A stretch of DNA of 26,929 bases from Bacteroidota bacterium (GTDB lineage Bacteria; Bacteroidota; Bacteroidia; Chitinophagales; Chitinophagaceae), in contig JAEZRL010000135.1 of NCBI GenBank assembly GCA_023440945.1, forward strand, positions 1 through 26,929, given 5' to 3'. Shown here piece by piece: positions 16,017 to 24,124 of the stretch. Below the pieces are notes generated by a model. The model saw nothing but the letters and a program-made list of their open reading frames with translations, was not told the origin of the DNA and did not search any database. The stretch's first letter is position 1. Each line of letters opens with the position of its first letter. The translations under genes and the position numbers were made by a program.

Positions 16017-19000
16017 TCATTCTGTTATTTCTGTTTTATGCGCTTTATGCTTTCCTGATAAGAATGTATAAACTGCGGGAATTACAAATAATGTAAGTAT
16101 AAGTGAAAACAAAATTCCACCTACCACTACAATACCCAAAGGCACACGGCTGGTAGCAGAAGCACCAAGACCTAATGCAATCGGCAGTGCACCTAACGAA
16201 GTTGCCAAACTCGTCATGATGATCGGCCTTAAACGTTGTTGCGAAGCTTCAAGCACAGCATCCATTTTTGATAATCCATGTTCTCTTTTCTGGTTTGCAA
16301 ATTCAACAATAAGAATCCCGTTCTTTGTTACGAGACCGATCAGCATGATCATTCCTATCTCAGAAAAAATGTTAAGCGTTTGTCCGAATATCCATAAACT
16401 CAGTAAAGCACCGGCAAGCGCCAATGGAACAGTCAACATGATCGCAAACGGATCAACAAAACTTTCGAACTGTGCGGCAAGCACTAAATAAATAAGAATA
16501 AGCGCCAAACCAAAAGCAAACAAGATATTGGAAGAGCTTTCCTGGTAATCCCTCGAAGGCCCGCTTAAAGATGTTTGATACGTTTCATCCAGTAAATTAT
16601 TCGAAATTCTTTCCATCGCTTTTATACCATCGCCAATGGTATAACCTTCTGCCAGCGATGCAGAAATGGTTGCAGCTTTATACCGGTTGAAATGATACAG
16701 CGTTGCAGGACTACTGCTCTCACTAAGCGAAACAACAGCGCTTAATGGAATAGCTTCTCCGTTCGAGTTTTTTACATATAGCTTTGTTATATCAAAAGGC
16801 TTATCCCGGTTTTCTCTTTCAACCTGTGCGATCACTTCGTATTGATAACCATTCATTATAAAATAAGCCATTCTTCCGCCGCTGAAAGCAGCTTGTAAAG
16901 CAGATAAAATATCCTGGGATGATAATCCAAGATCTTTCGCTTTCATCCTGTCTATTGAAACACGCAATTCGGGTGTGTTGAACTTCAGGTTTACATCGGC
17001 ATTAGAAAAAGTGCTGTCTTCTCTAACCGCATCCAAAAATTTCGGGATAATTTCTTTCAGCTTATTAAGATCCTGGTTCTGTAATATGAATTGAACAGGT
17101 AATGCTCCTCTGTTTCCGCCAACAGATATGGTTTGTTCCTGTGTGGCAAATATGCGTGCCTGGTTAAAACGTGCATTTAATTTTCGTTGCAGATCATTTG
17201 CAATCTCATCCTGGCTTCTTGTTCTTTCATCCACCGGAACCAATTGTACTCTTGGTTGGGATGTGTTGTTAGCACCACCTGCAGGCGTTCTTGCAAACAC
17301 AAAATCCCTCTCAGGCACAGAATCATACAGGTAATTTGAAACTTTATCTGCAATGCTGGCCATGGAATTAAAGCTGGTTCCTTCCGGCGCTGTAACTACA
17401 AAACGGACGCTGCTCCTGTCTTCCAAAGGAGCCAGCTCGCTTTTTAATGTGTTCACAACAAGCCATATACATCCAACACAAATCACAATAATAACCCAGG
17501 CCATCCATCTTATTTTCATGAATGAAAACAACAATCGTTTATAACCGCTTTCCATACCCTGGAAAAAAGGTTCCGTTTTTCTGTAAAACCAGCCATGACT
17601 TGTGCTGCCGGCGAGATAAACATTCAATACCGGTGTAATGGTAAGCGATACAAAAGCAGATACTAAAACCGCAGCAGCCAGTACAACACCAAATTCACGG
17701 AATAATCTTCCTACAAATCCTTCCAGGAATATTACGGGTAAAAAAACGATGGCAAGTGTGATGGAGGTTGAAAGAACAGCAAAGAAAATTTCCTTGCTTC
17801 CTTCCAGTGCCGCTTTGCGAACCGACATTCCCTGCTCTCGTTTTCTAAAGATATTTTCCGTAACAACAATACCATCATCCACAACAAGACCTGTAGCCAA
17901 TACGATACCCAACAAGGTTAAAACGTTAATCGTAAATCCGAAAAGGTACATGATAAAGAAAGTGGCAACAAGCGAGATAGGGATATCTATCAAAGGCCGT
18001 AAAGCAATAAGCCAGTTTCTGAAGAAGAAGAAGATAACAAGCACCACAAGAATAAAAGAGATGATCAGGGTTTCTTCCACTTCGTGAAGTGACTGGCGGA
18101 TATTTTTTGTATTATCAACCAGAACATTGATCTCTATATCAGACCGGTTTGTTCTTTTTATTTCTTCAATCCTTTTATTTAACTCATTTGCGATCGCAAT
18201 ATTATTGGCACCGGGTTGCGGAACAACCGCAACACCAACCGCATTAACACCATTGAATTTCCAGTTCTGCTCAAGATCTTCAGGACCAATCTCCACTTTT
18301 GCAACATCGCTTAAACGTATGATGCCGAGACTATCTTCTCTTATAATTAAATTACGGAACTGTTCTTCCGTTGTTAATCTTCCCGTTGTTCTTATCGTCA
18401 ATTCCGTATTAGTGCCATAGATCTTTCCCGGTGGAAGTTCTACGTTTTCTGTATTTAGCGCCGTTCTTATATCAGAAAAGGTTATGCCATAGGAGTTCAT
18501 TTTATTGGGTTGCAGCCAGAGACGCATGGCATATCTCTTCTCTCCGAAAATATAAATAGCACTTACCTGGTTGATGGTTTGCAGTTGCTGTTGCAAAACG
18601 TTCTCTGCATAATCGCTCAGTTCAAGTAAACTTTTGGTACGACTTTGAACAGCAAGAATTAATATAAGATCACTATTTGCATCAGCTTTTGATATTACCG
18701 GGGCCGCATCAATATCCTGCGGTAATCCACGTGCTGCCTGTCCAACTTTATCACGTACATCACTGGCAGCAGCTTCCAGGTCAACACCTAAATTAAACTC
18801 AACTGTTATATTGCTATTGCCTTGTGTGCTGGAAGAGGTGATGGTTCTTATACCCGGGATACCATTGATCTGTTTTTCGAGTGGTTCGGTTATCTGGCTT
18901 TCTATAATATCTGCATTCGCACCTGTATAAGAAGTTCTTACAGATATAATGGGCGGATCAATGGCAGGATAATCACGCACTGCAAGAAAGGTAAAACCAA

Positions 19001-19079
19001 CTACGCCAAACAAAATGATCATCAGGTTCATCACTGTGGCAAGAACAGGCCTTTTTAAAGATAATTCTGAAATATTCAT
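16017..19079 (-). CDS. RND (HAE1/AcrB-type) efflux pump
   Basis: 1020 residues, the normal length for a hydrophobe/amphiphile RND pump. The protein starts MNISELSLKRPV, has 12 predicted transmembrane helices and two large periplasmic loops. The proton-relay pair Asp401-Asp402 is present in GLVVDDGIVVTENI, and the matching Lys in VTKNGILIVEF near residue 930. It exports toxic compounds, detergents or antibiotics in exchange for protons. It sits between the adaptor gene (63 bp upstream) and the TolC-like gene (181 bp downstream), so the whole tripartite system is in one operon. No TetR, MarR or two-component regulator is adjacent. Confidence 0.96.
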   Translation of the reverse strand: MNISELSLKRPVLATVMNLMIILFGVVGFTFLAVRDYPAIDPPIISVRTSYTGANADIIESQITEPLEKQINGIPGIRTITSSSTQGNSNITVEFNLGVDLEAAASDVRDKVGQAARGLPQDIDAAPVISKADANSDLILILAVQSRTKSLLELSDYAENVLQQQLQTINQVSAIYIFGEKRYAMRLWLQPNKMNSYGITFSDIRTALNTENVELPPGKIYGTNTELTIRTTGRLTTEEQFRNLIIREDSLGIIRLSDVAKVEIGPEDLEQNWKFNGVNAVGVAVVPQPGANNIAIANELNKRIEEIKRTNRSDIEINVLVDNTKNIRQSLHEVEETLIISFILVVLVIFFFFRNWLIALRPLIDIPISLVATFFIMYLFGFTINVLTLLGIVLATGLVVDDGIVVTENIFRKREQGMSVRKAALEGSKEIFFAVLSTSITLAIVFLPVIFLEGFVGRLFREFGVVLAAAVLVSAFVSLTITPVLNVYLAGSTSHGWFYRKTEPFFQGMESGYKRLLFSFMKIRWMAWVIIVICVGCIWLVVNTLKSELAPLEDRSSVRFVVTAPEGTSFNSMASIADKVSNYLYDSVPERDFVFARTPAGGANNTSQPRVQLVPVDERTRSQDEIANDLQRKLNARFNQARIFATQEQTISVGGNRGALPVQFILQNQDLNKLKEIIPKFLDAVREDSTFSNADVNLKFNTPELRVSIDRMKAKDLGLSSQDILSALQAAFSGGRMAYFIMNGYQYEVIAQVERENRDKPFDITKLYVKNSNGEAIPLSAVVSLSESSSPATLYHFNRYKAATISASLAEGYTIGDGIKAMERISNNLLDETYQTSLSGPSRDYQESSSNILFAFGLALILIYLVLAAQFESFVDPFAIMLTVPLALAGALLSLWIFGQTLNIFSEIGMIMLIGLVTKNGILIVEFANQKREHGLSKMDAVLEASQQRLRPIIMTSLATSLGALPIALGLGASATSRVPLGIVVVGGILFSLILTLFVIPAVYTFLSGKHKAHKTEITE

Positions 19080-19142
19080 ACTGATGATCGCTCTTGTTTT
19101 CTTTTCAAATTCACTGTAGACGTAAAAGAAATTTTTGAATAA

Positions 19143-20213
19143 TTATTCCTCGTTATCCATTTCCTGCAACTTCTTTACAGATCTTACTTTAACCGGGCTG
19201 TTTGGTCTTGCAAATAAAACACCTGTAACCACCACTGTATCTCCTGCACTTACACCGGAAGTTATTTCAACATTATCCGCTAATCTTGTGCCTGTTGAAA
19301 CGTCTGCGAAAACTGCCTTGCCGTTTTTTACCAAAACAAGCTGGCTGTTTTTATCACCCGGAATAAGACTGTTTGATGGTACAAGAATAGCGTTCTTGTT
19401 TGTATTATCCGTTACGGTAACTTTTACAAAAGCGCCGGGATTACTGTTGCTATTTTCTAAGATCGCTCTTACTTTTAAATTTCTTGTACTTTGATTTACC
19501 TGTGGTTCTGTGGCAATAATAACGGCTTTGCTATGTTGCTGTTTTGCCGCATCAGTTAACACGTCTACAGAGTTTCCTCTTTTTATCAGGTTGCTGAATT
19601 CTTCAGGAATCGTAAAATCTATTTTTACTTTATTGGTTTGTTGTAATGTAGCGATGATATCAGAAGGAGAAACATAAGCACCAGGGCTAACCTGTCTTAA
19701 ACCCACCGTCCCGTTAAAAGGTGCACGAATGATTGATTTATCAATTTGTGCCTGGGTATAAGCAATATCAGCACGAATACTGTAAACCTGGTTTACCGCA
19801 GCATCATAATCAGCCTGGTTCAAGCCATTTATATCAAGAAGTTTCCGCAGCCTTTCTTCTGTTTTTTCTGCCAGTTCAAGTTGAGCTTTTGATTTCTGCA
19901 GTTGTGCCCGCAGATCTTCATCAAAAATCCTTGCAATAACAGTACCCTGCGGCACATAAGAACCTTCGGGAACATTTAAATACGTAATTCTCCCGCTTAT
20001 TTCGGGATGAAGTTCTACATATTCATTGGCTAATACCGTTCCGTTAACCTGGATAAAATTTTTGATAGGTTCGGGTGAGGCAACAATAACATCAACAATT
20101 GTTTCCCGGTCGTTCATCCTTTTGGGAGGATCTTTCTTTCCGCCACAGGATATAATAAAAAGACTCAGAAAAATTGAAAATAGTAGTGAAGGGATTTTAT
20201 TGGCTTGCATCAT
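19143..20213 (-). CDS. RND efflux periplasmic adaptor (membrane fusion protein), lipoprotein
   Basis: 356 residues. The leader ends in lipobox FIISC (Cys23), so it is anchored by lipid. A barrel-sandwich half-motif (GRITYLNVPEGSYVPQG), a coiled-coil hairpin (about 100-155), the second lipoyl half (IIRAPFNGTVG), then beta-barrel and membrane-proximal domains follow in the order usual for the AcrA/MexA family. It links the RND pump to the outer membrane channel. It is the first gene of the efflux operon. Two ATGs lie in tandem at the start; either could be used. Confidence 0.94.
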   Translation of the reverse strand: MMQANKIPSLLFSIFLSLFIISCGGKKDPPKRMNDRETIVDVIVASPEPIKNFIQVNGTVLANEYVELHPEISGRITYLNVPEGSYVPQGTVIARIFDEDLRAQLQKSKAQLELAEKTEERLRKLLDINGLNQADYDAAVNQVYSIRADIAYTQAQIDKSIIRAPFNGTVGLRQVSPGAYVSPSDIIATLQQTNKVKIDFTIPEEFSNLIKRGNSVDVLTDAAKQQHSKAVIIATEPQVNQSTRNLKVRAILENSNSNPGAFVKVTVTDNTNKNAILVPSNSLIPGDKNSQLVLVKNGKAVFADVSTGTRLADNVEITSGVSAGDTVVVTGVLFARPNSPVKVRSVKKLQEMDNEE

Positions 20214-20580
20214 GTTTTTATACAGGTTGACAAATATAGCAGGATTTCAAACTGGTAAGTAGATACGGCGATAATTGTACGGTGAAAACTTGATATTTTA
20301 GGGCTAACAAACGCCATAGAAGATTTATAACATATTTTAAACAACTTCTTCTTTTTTTAAAATGCTTTTATACGAGCCGTCTAAAATTAGTTTTAGAATC
20401 ACAAGAAATTTTCCTTGAGAACTTTGTAAAAAACTTAGTGGCTTTTGTGGTAAAAAGAAAAATGAAACCACAAAGATCACAAAGAAAATAAATCACTAAA
20501 GATTACCAGGCATATTTATACCGCTTCTAAAAAACAAGATCTTTTCAAAACCTTTATCTTTAAATTTTTAAGCAGTTAAA
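20214..20580. other. Divergent intergenic region between efflux operon and fucosidase operon
   Basis: No gene was seen in this 367-bp AT-rich stretch. It must hold the promoters of both divergent operons. A -7-like box TATCTTTA (20555-20562) precedes the fucosidase by 18 bp, with no clear -33 partner. A fallen-apart hairpin repeat lies at 20435-20499. Confidence 0.5.
20435..20499. repeat. CACAAAG-type inverted repeat
   Basis: Inner arms TTTGTGGT (20444-20451) and ACCACAAA (20467-20474) pair perfectly. Outer arms TTAGTG (20435-20440) and CACTAA (20494-20499) also pair, with an extra ATCACAAAG word between. I recall similar CCACAAAG/CTTTGTGG intergenic elements from other Bacteroidota genomes. 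Confidence 0.5.
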
Positions 20581-21918
20581 ATGAAACAAACCATTGCTAT
20601 CCTCATCACCGTTTTTTCCTTCTTTATCTGTAATGCTCAAACCAACTCCTACACACCTTCTGCTGAAAATCTTAAAGCAAGGGAATGGTTTGAAAATGCA
20701 AAGTTTGGAATGTTTATTCACTGGGGCGTTTTTAGTATTCCCGGCGATGGCGAATGGGTAATGAACAATCGCAACATCACCGTAAAGAATTATACACGAT
20801 TGGAAAAATTCTTCAATCCCATTGATTTCAATGCGCATGATTGGGTGGCGCTTGCTAAAAGTGCAGGCATGAAATACATCACCCTCATCACACGTCATCA
20901 TGATGGCTTTAGCATGTGGGATACAAAATATTCCGACTTCGACATGATGAACACGCCTTATAAAAAAGACGTGGTGAAGATGATCGCTGATGAATGTCAT
21001 AAACAAGGTGTCAAACTCTTTTTTTATTATTCTTTGCTTGATTGGAGAAGAGATGATTATCCGCATGAAACAGGCAGAACAGGGCAACATTCTGGTCGTA
21101 CAGGAAAAGGTGATTATGCGAGCTATCTACAATTCATGAAAAACCAGTTAACGGAATTGTTGACCAATTATGGTGAGATATCCGGAATCTGGTTTGATGG
21201 TCATTGGGATCAAACAGCACCTGAAGGCAATGCGGACAGAAGTTCGCGAATCGACTGGCGCTATGATGAAATTTATGGATTGATACATAAACTGCAACCA
21301 CAATGTTTGATCGGGAACAATCACCATCTAACACCTTTCCCCGGTGAAGATTTCCAGATGTTTGAAAGAGACCTGCCGGGTGAAAATAAATCAGGGCTTA
21401 GTTATCAAAAGCCTTCTGACCTTCCGCTTGAAACCTGCGAAACCATTAATAATTCCTGGGGCTTTAATATTACCGATACAACTTATAAAACACACAAACA
21501 ACTGGTTGATTATTTGGTAAGAGCCAGCGGTTACGGCGCAAACTTCTTATTGAACATCGGGCCCATGCCAAACGGTGAAATTCAACCTGAATTTATTGAA
21601 AGATTGAAATGGATGGGTAACTGGCTGAACACTTATGGTGAAAGCATTTACAACACCAAAGGCGGGTACATTCGTCCGCAGGAATGGGGTTGCTTAACAC
21701 AGAAAGACAATAAAATATTTGTGCATGTTTTAAAGGACGGGACAAACAATATTACGCTTGAAAACTTTCCCTATAAAAACATTCAGAAAGCATACCTGCT
21801 GAAAGATAAATCACCCGTTAAAACTTCTGTAAACAATGGTACTTTAACCATCTCTTCCAACACTGTTATCACAGAAGATGAACCAGACCAGGTTATTATT
21901 TTAGAAGTAAAATCATAA
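20581..21918 (+). CDS. Secreted alpha-L-fucosidase, GH29
   Basis: 445 residues with a Sec signal peptide (about 1-20, FFICNAQ). The GH29 barrel shows FGMFIHWG (42-49), RHHDGFSMWDTKYSDFD (105-121) and the nucleophile motif IWFDGHWD with Asp206. A motif CETINNSWG lies near 280. After about residue 350 a small beta-sandwich domain closes the protein. The enzyme removes alpha-L-fucose from glycans by a retaining mechanism, here in the periplasm or at the cell surface. The general acid/base is not obvious, as it varies in this family. It is followed 2 bp later by a polysaccharide deacetylase, so the two are co-transcribed. No SusC/SusD pair is nearby. Confidence 0.95.
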   Translation: MKQTIAILITVFSFFICNAQTNSYTPSAENLKAREWFENAKFGMFIHWGVFSIPGDGEWVMNNRNITVKNYTRLEKFFNPIDFNAHDWVALAKSAGMKYITLITRHHDGFSMWDTKYSDFDMMNTPYKKDVVKMIADECHKQGVKLFFYYSLLDWRRDDYPHETGRTGQHSGRTGKGDYASYLQFMKNQLTELLTNYGEISGIWFDGHWDQTAPEGNADRSSRIDWRYDEIYGLIHKLQPQCLIGNNHHLTPFPGEDFQMFERDLPGENKSGLSYQKPSDLPLETCETINNSWGFNITDTTYKTHKQLVDYLVRASGYGANFLLNIGPMPNGEIQPEFIERLKWMGNWLNTYGESIYNTKGGYIRPQEWGCLTQKDNKIFVHVLKDGTNNITLENFPYKNIQKAYLLKDKSPVKTSVNNGTLTISSNTVITEDEPDQVIILEVKS

Positions 21919-21920
21919 CT

Positions 21921-22562
21921 ATGCGTTACCTGGTTAAAACGCCGTGGTGGTTAAAGAAAATTTATCCTTCCTTAACCTGGAACATGTCTTCAAAAGAAAA
22001 GATATTATATCTCACTTTTGATGATGGTCCCAACGAAAAAGCAACGCCTTTTGTATTAGATCAGTTGAAGCAATACAATGCAAAAGCAACTTTTTTTTGT
22101 ATCGGTAAAAATGTAGTGCAACATTCGGAGTTGTTCAAAAGAATAACGGATGAAGGTCATGCAATTGGTAACCACACTTACGATCATTTGAACGGTTGGA
22201 AAACAAACGACACGCTTTACATCAACAATATTTTAGAAGCGGAAAAACATATTAAGAGTAATTTATTCAGGCCGCCTTACGGAAAGATCACAAAGTTCCA
22301 GGCAAAGGTGCTGCAATCAGGCAAAGATGATAACAGGCATTTCAATGTTATTATGTGGACCGTTTTAAGCGGTGATTTCGATGCAACTATCTCTCCACAG
22401 AAATGTTTGAACAACGTTGTAAAAAATGCAACCGAAGGTTCCATCATTGTTTTCCACGACAGCACAAAAGCATTCTCCCGAATGAGTTTCGCCTTACCAA
22501 AAGTCTTAGACCATTTCAGCAAACTGGGTTACAGGTTCGAATCCATTACGGAACAAGTTTAA
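21921..22562 (+). CDS. Polysaccharide deacetylase, NodB/CE4 family
   Basis: 213 residues covering one NodB homology domain with all CE4 motifs: TFDDGP (Asp34, Asp35), HTYDH (His85, His89 as metal ligands), RPPYG (117-121), WTVLSGDFD (146-154) and IVFHDS (His179). The family removes N- or O-acetyl groups from chitin, peptidoglycan or xylan with a bound metal. No clear signal peptide is present, though the first 20 residues contain a Trp-rich hydrophobic patch. It is coupled to the fucosidase with only 2 bp between, which points to a shared glycan target or to cell-wall modification. Confidence 0.93.
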   Translation: MRYLVKTPWWLKKIYPSLTWNMSSKEKILYLTFDDGPNEKATPFVLDQLKQYNAKATFFCIGKNVVQHSELFKRITDEGHAIGNHTYDHLNGWKTNDTLYINNILEAEKHIKSNLFRPPYGKITKFQAKVLQSGKDDNRHFNVIMWTVLSGDFDATISPQKCLNNVVKNATEGSIIVFHDSTKAFSRMSFALPKVLDHFSKLGYRFESITEQV

Positions 22563-22581
22563 ATTGAAGGAAGTATTATTA

Positions 22582-22656
22582 TGAACCCAACTGCAGTGCT
22601 GCTATTTAGCTTCCGTTGCGTCGCACTCTTGTACGTTCTTACTAAAACTGAGCAGC
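22582..22656 (+). repeat. Dispersed intergenic element, copy C, inside a hairpin
   Basis: It starts TGAACCC, has CTGCAGT as in copy B, the core TTGCGTCGCAC (22616-22626) and CTCTTGTACGTTCTT. Flanking arms GCTGCT (22598-22603) with AGCAGC (22651-22656) and TTTAG (22605-22609) with CTAAA (22642-22646) place the core in a loop, with different arm sequences from copy B. It follows the deacetylase stop by 19 bp. Confidence 0.65.
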
Positions 22657-22749
22657 CAGGAACAAAAAGTTGTATACAGGGATGCACACCGTCTTGTGCA
22701 TAATAAGAACTTCCAGTTTCACGCTACTTCTTTCACAACTTCTTCAATT

Positions 22750-22782
22750 GTTGTTCGATAGTTGTTCGATTGTTGTTCGATT
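22750..22782. repeat. 11-bp tandem repeat, three units
   Basis: GTTGTTCGAT(A/T) occurs three times head to tail (22750-22760, 22761-22771, 22772-22782). Only the last base of the first unit differs. It lies in non-coding DNA; slippage-prone copy number is likely. Confidence 0.9.
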
Positions 22783-22934
22783 GAATGCATCGAAGAAGCA
22801 GCGATTAAATACCGCTTATATTCTGCAAAACTGTTGGGTTTAACAGATTAATTTGGTTAAATTGGTAGTGATAAACTGCTTTGTTTATAACAATACAGGC
22901 AGTACATTTTTTTAAAATTCCAATATCCGTTATT

Positions 22935-23576
22935 ATGGCAAAAACCAACCAGGGTATTTTGGGTGCATTTACCGGCACCGTTGGACCCATAAGCGCTTAC
23001 CTGCGTAATGGACAAAATATCATTCGCCCCGGCACTTCGAATGTGAACTTTACCTACACTGACCCGAGAGTAGAACAACAGCAAAAGATCAGTATTTGTA
23101 TGCGTTTTATCAAGGTGTTCTCCCGCACAGGTTTTTTAAAAAAGAGTTTTCCCGGTTATGGCTCCGGCGCAACGGGTTATAACAGGGCTATGAGTGCTTT
23201 GATGAACCAGGCAGTTGTTGGTGTTTATCCCGATATGCAGTTGAGTTATCCAAAGGTGCTTGTCTCGCAAGGCAGGTTACCCATCGCTGAAAATGCTTCA
23301 GTAGTTGCAGATGAAGCGGGCAATATCCATTTCAGTTTTACGGATAATAGTGATACAGGCACCGCCTCCGGTTTTGACCAAGTGATTGTCGTGGCTTATG
23401 CCGAAGCGTTAAACCAGGCAGTGTTTAGTTTAAATGCAGGCCTGCGTAAAAATGGTAAAGCAGTTTTAAATGCAGCACTGTTTAAAGGTTATGCGGTAGA
23501 GACATGGATAGGTTTTTTAAGTACTGATGAAACCAATGCAAGTGACAGCGTTTGGACGGGAAGGGTAGAAGTGTAG
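22935..23576 (+). CDS. DUF6266 family protein
   Basis: 213 residues from the ATG at 22935. The N-terminus MAKTNQGILGAFTGTVG, followed by YLRNGQNIIRPGT, is the hallmark of the DUF6266 family, which is common in Bacteroidota. The rest is predicted to be mostly beta strand, with no signal peptide or membrane segment. The function of the family is not known to me. The gene is flanked by repeat-rich intergenic DNA on both sides and belongs to no visible operon. A hairpin 8 bp past its stop may end transcription. Confidence 0.83.
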   Translation: MAKTNQGILGAFTGTVGPISAYLRNGQNIIRPGTSNVNFTYTDPRVEQQQKISICMRFIKVFSRTGFLKKSFPGYGSGATGYNRAMSALMNQAVVGVYPDMQLSYPKVLVSQGRLPIAENASVVADEAGNIHFSFTDNSDTGTASGFDQVIVVAYAEALNQAVFSLNAGLRKNGKAVLNAALFKGYAVETWIGFLSTDETNASDSVWTGRVEV

Positions 23577-23584
23577 TGGCCGTC

Positions 23585-23605
23585 ACCCTGAACTTGTTTC
23601 AGGGT
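23585..23605 (+). terminator. Hairpin after DUF6266 gene, possible terminator or REP-like element
   Basis: Perfect 8-bp arms ACCCTGAA and TTCAGGGT close a 5-base loop CTTGT. No T-run follows directly, so termination is uncertain. I recall that the word CACCCTGAACTTGTTTCAGG resembles a hairpin repeat widespread in bacterial intergenic DNA. Confidence 0.5.
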
Positions 23606-23871
23606 CTCTTGCAGGGCTTGTTTTTTACATACAAGAGATGGCTTAAGATGAGGCGAAGGTTATGGGCATTGGCATCTCAAACTTTAGGTTTAGTTTTCCG
23701 CATAAGGCGCTAAGTACAAGGCATCCTCATCTTGCGCTAGGGGAAGATTAAATTTTTTCAAACACTTGTATTGATAAAAATTTTTTATAAATTTTAAAGT
23801 AGGATTCGTGCCAAAACGTAACAATAGTCTTTTCCATTTTTGATTTGTGTCTACAATTAATGTACTCGAGG

Positions 23872-23909
23872 ATGTAGTGTTGTTTAACTGTTATATAGTT
23901 GAACTACAT
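23872..23909 (+). other. Stem-loop upstream of the prolyl oligopeptidase gene
   Basis: ATGTAG (23872-23877) pairs with CTACAT (23904-23909), and TTTAACT (23883-23889) with AGTTGAA (23897-23903) including one G-U pair, with a 7-base loop and a one-sided bulge. It lies about 215 bp before the gene. Its function is unknown; a 5' leader element or small RNA is possible. Confidence 0.4.
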
Positions 23910-24124
23910 AAAGGAATAAATAGAAATAAGTTTGAAAATTATTTATGACCTGAAAAAGTTACTGATAATAGCGAATTTAAGGCAAATTGGTCAATTTGAA
24001 ACTATAGAGAAAAGCTACTGCACACCTTGGAATTTGTAATGAAGTGGCTTGAAATAAACAAAGCCCGATAATTTTTCTTCATTTTATTGCTTGGTATTTC
24101 TACTTAATATTCAAATATAATAAT

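Larger units (their letters stand above)
22563..22934. other. Intergenic region with dispersed-element copy C and short tandem repeats
   Basis: No gene was seen in these 372 bp. The left half holds the dispersed element, the middle an 11-bp triplet repeat, and the right half an AT-rich leader of the DUF6266 gene. I rejected an in-frame extension of the DUF6266 protein to 22881, because the family begins at the conserved MAK..GILG.F.G.VG segment. Confidence 0.6.
23577..24124. other. 548-bp gene-free stretch with several inverted repeats
   Basis: No credible coding frame was seen. Structures present: hairpin 23585-23605; a 9-bp inverted repeat AAGATGAGG/CCTCATCTT (23645-23653 and 23725-23733) with a nested TTATG/CATAA pair; and a stem-loop at 23872-23909. 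The last about 150 bp are AT-rich and should hold the prolyl oligopeptidase promoter. Confidence 0.6.

Noticed and set aside
17638..18087. 149-residue plus-strand frame
   Set aside because: Antisense to the RND pump, low-complexity Thr/Lys/Ile composition and no recognisable domain.
19135..19494. 119-residue plus-strand frame
   Set aside because: Antisense to the efflux adaptor, with no domain signature.
20560..21090. 176-residue minus-strand frame
   Set aside because: It lies fully antisense to the fucosidase signal peptide and catalytic domain, whose motifs are intact; a codon-bias shadow.
22881..22934. N-terminal extension of the DUF6266 protein
   Set aside because: The conserved family N-terminus begins at the ATG at 22935; the extension uses a non-ATG start and has no matching domain.
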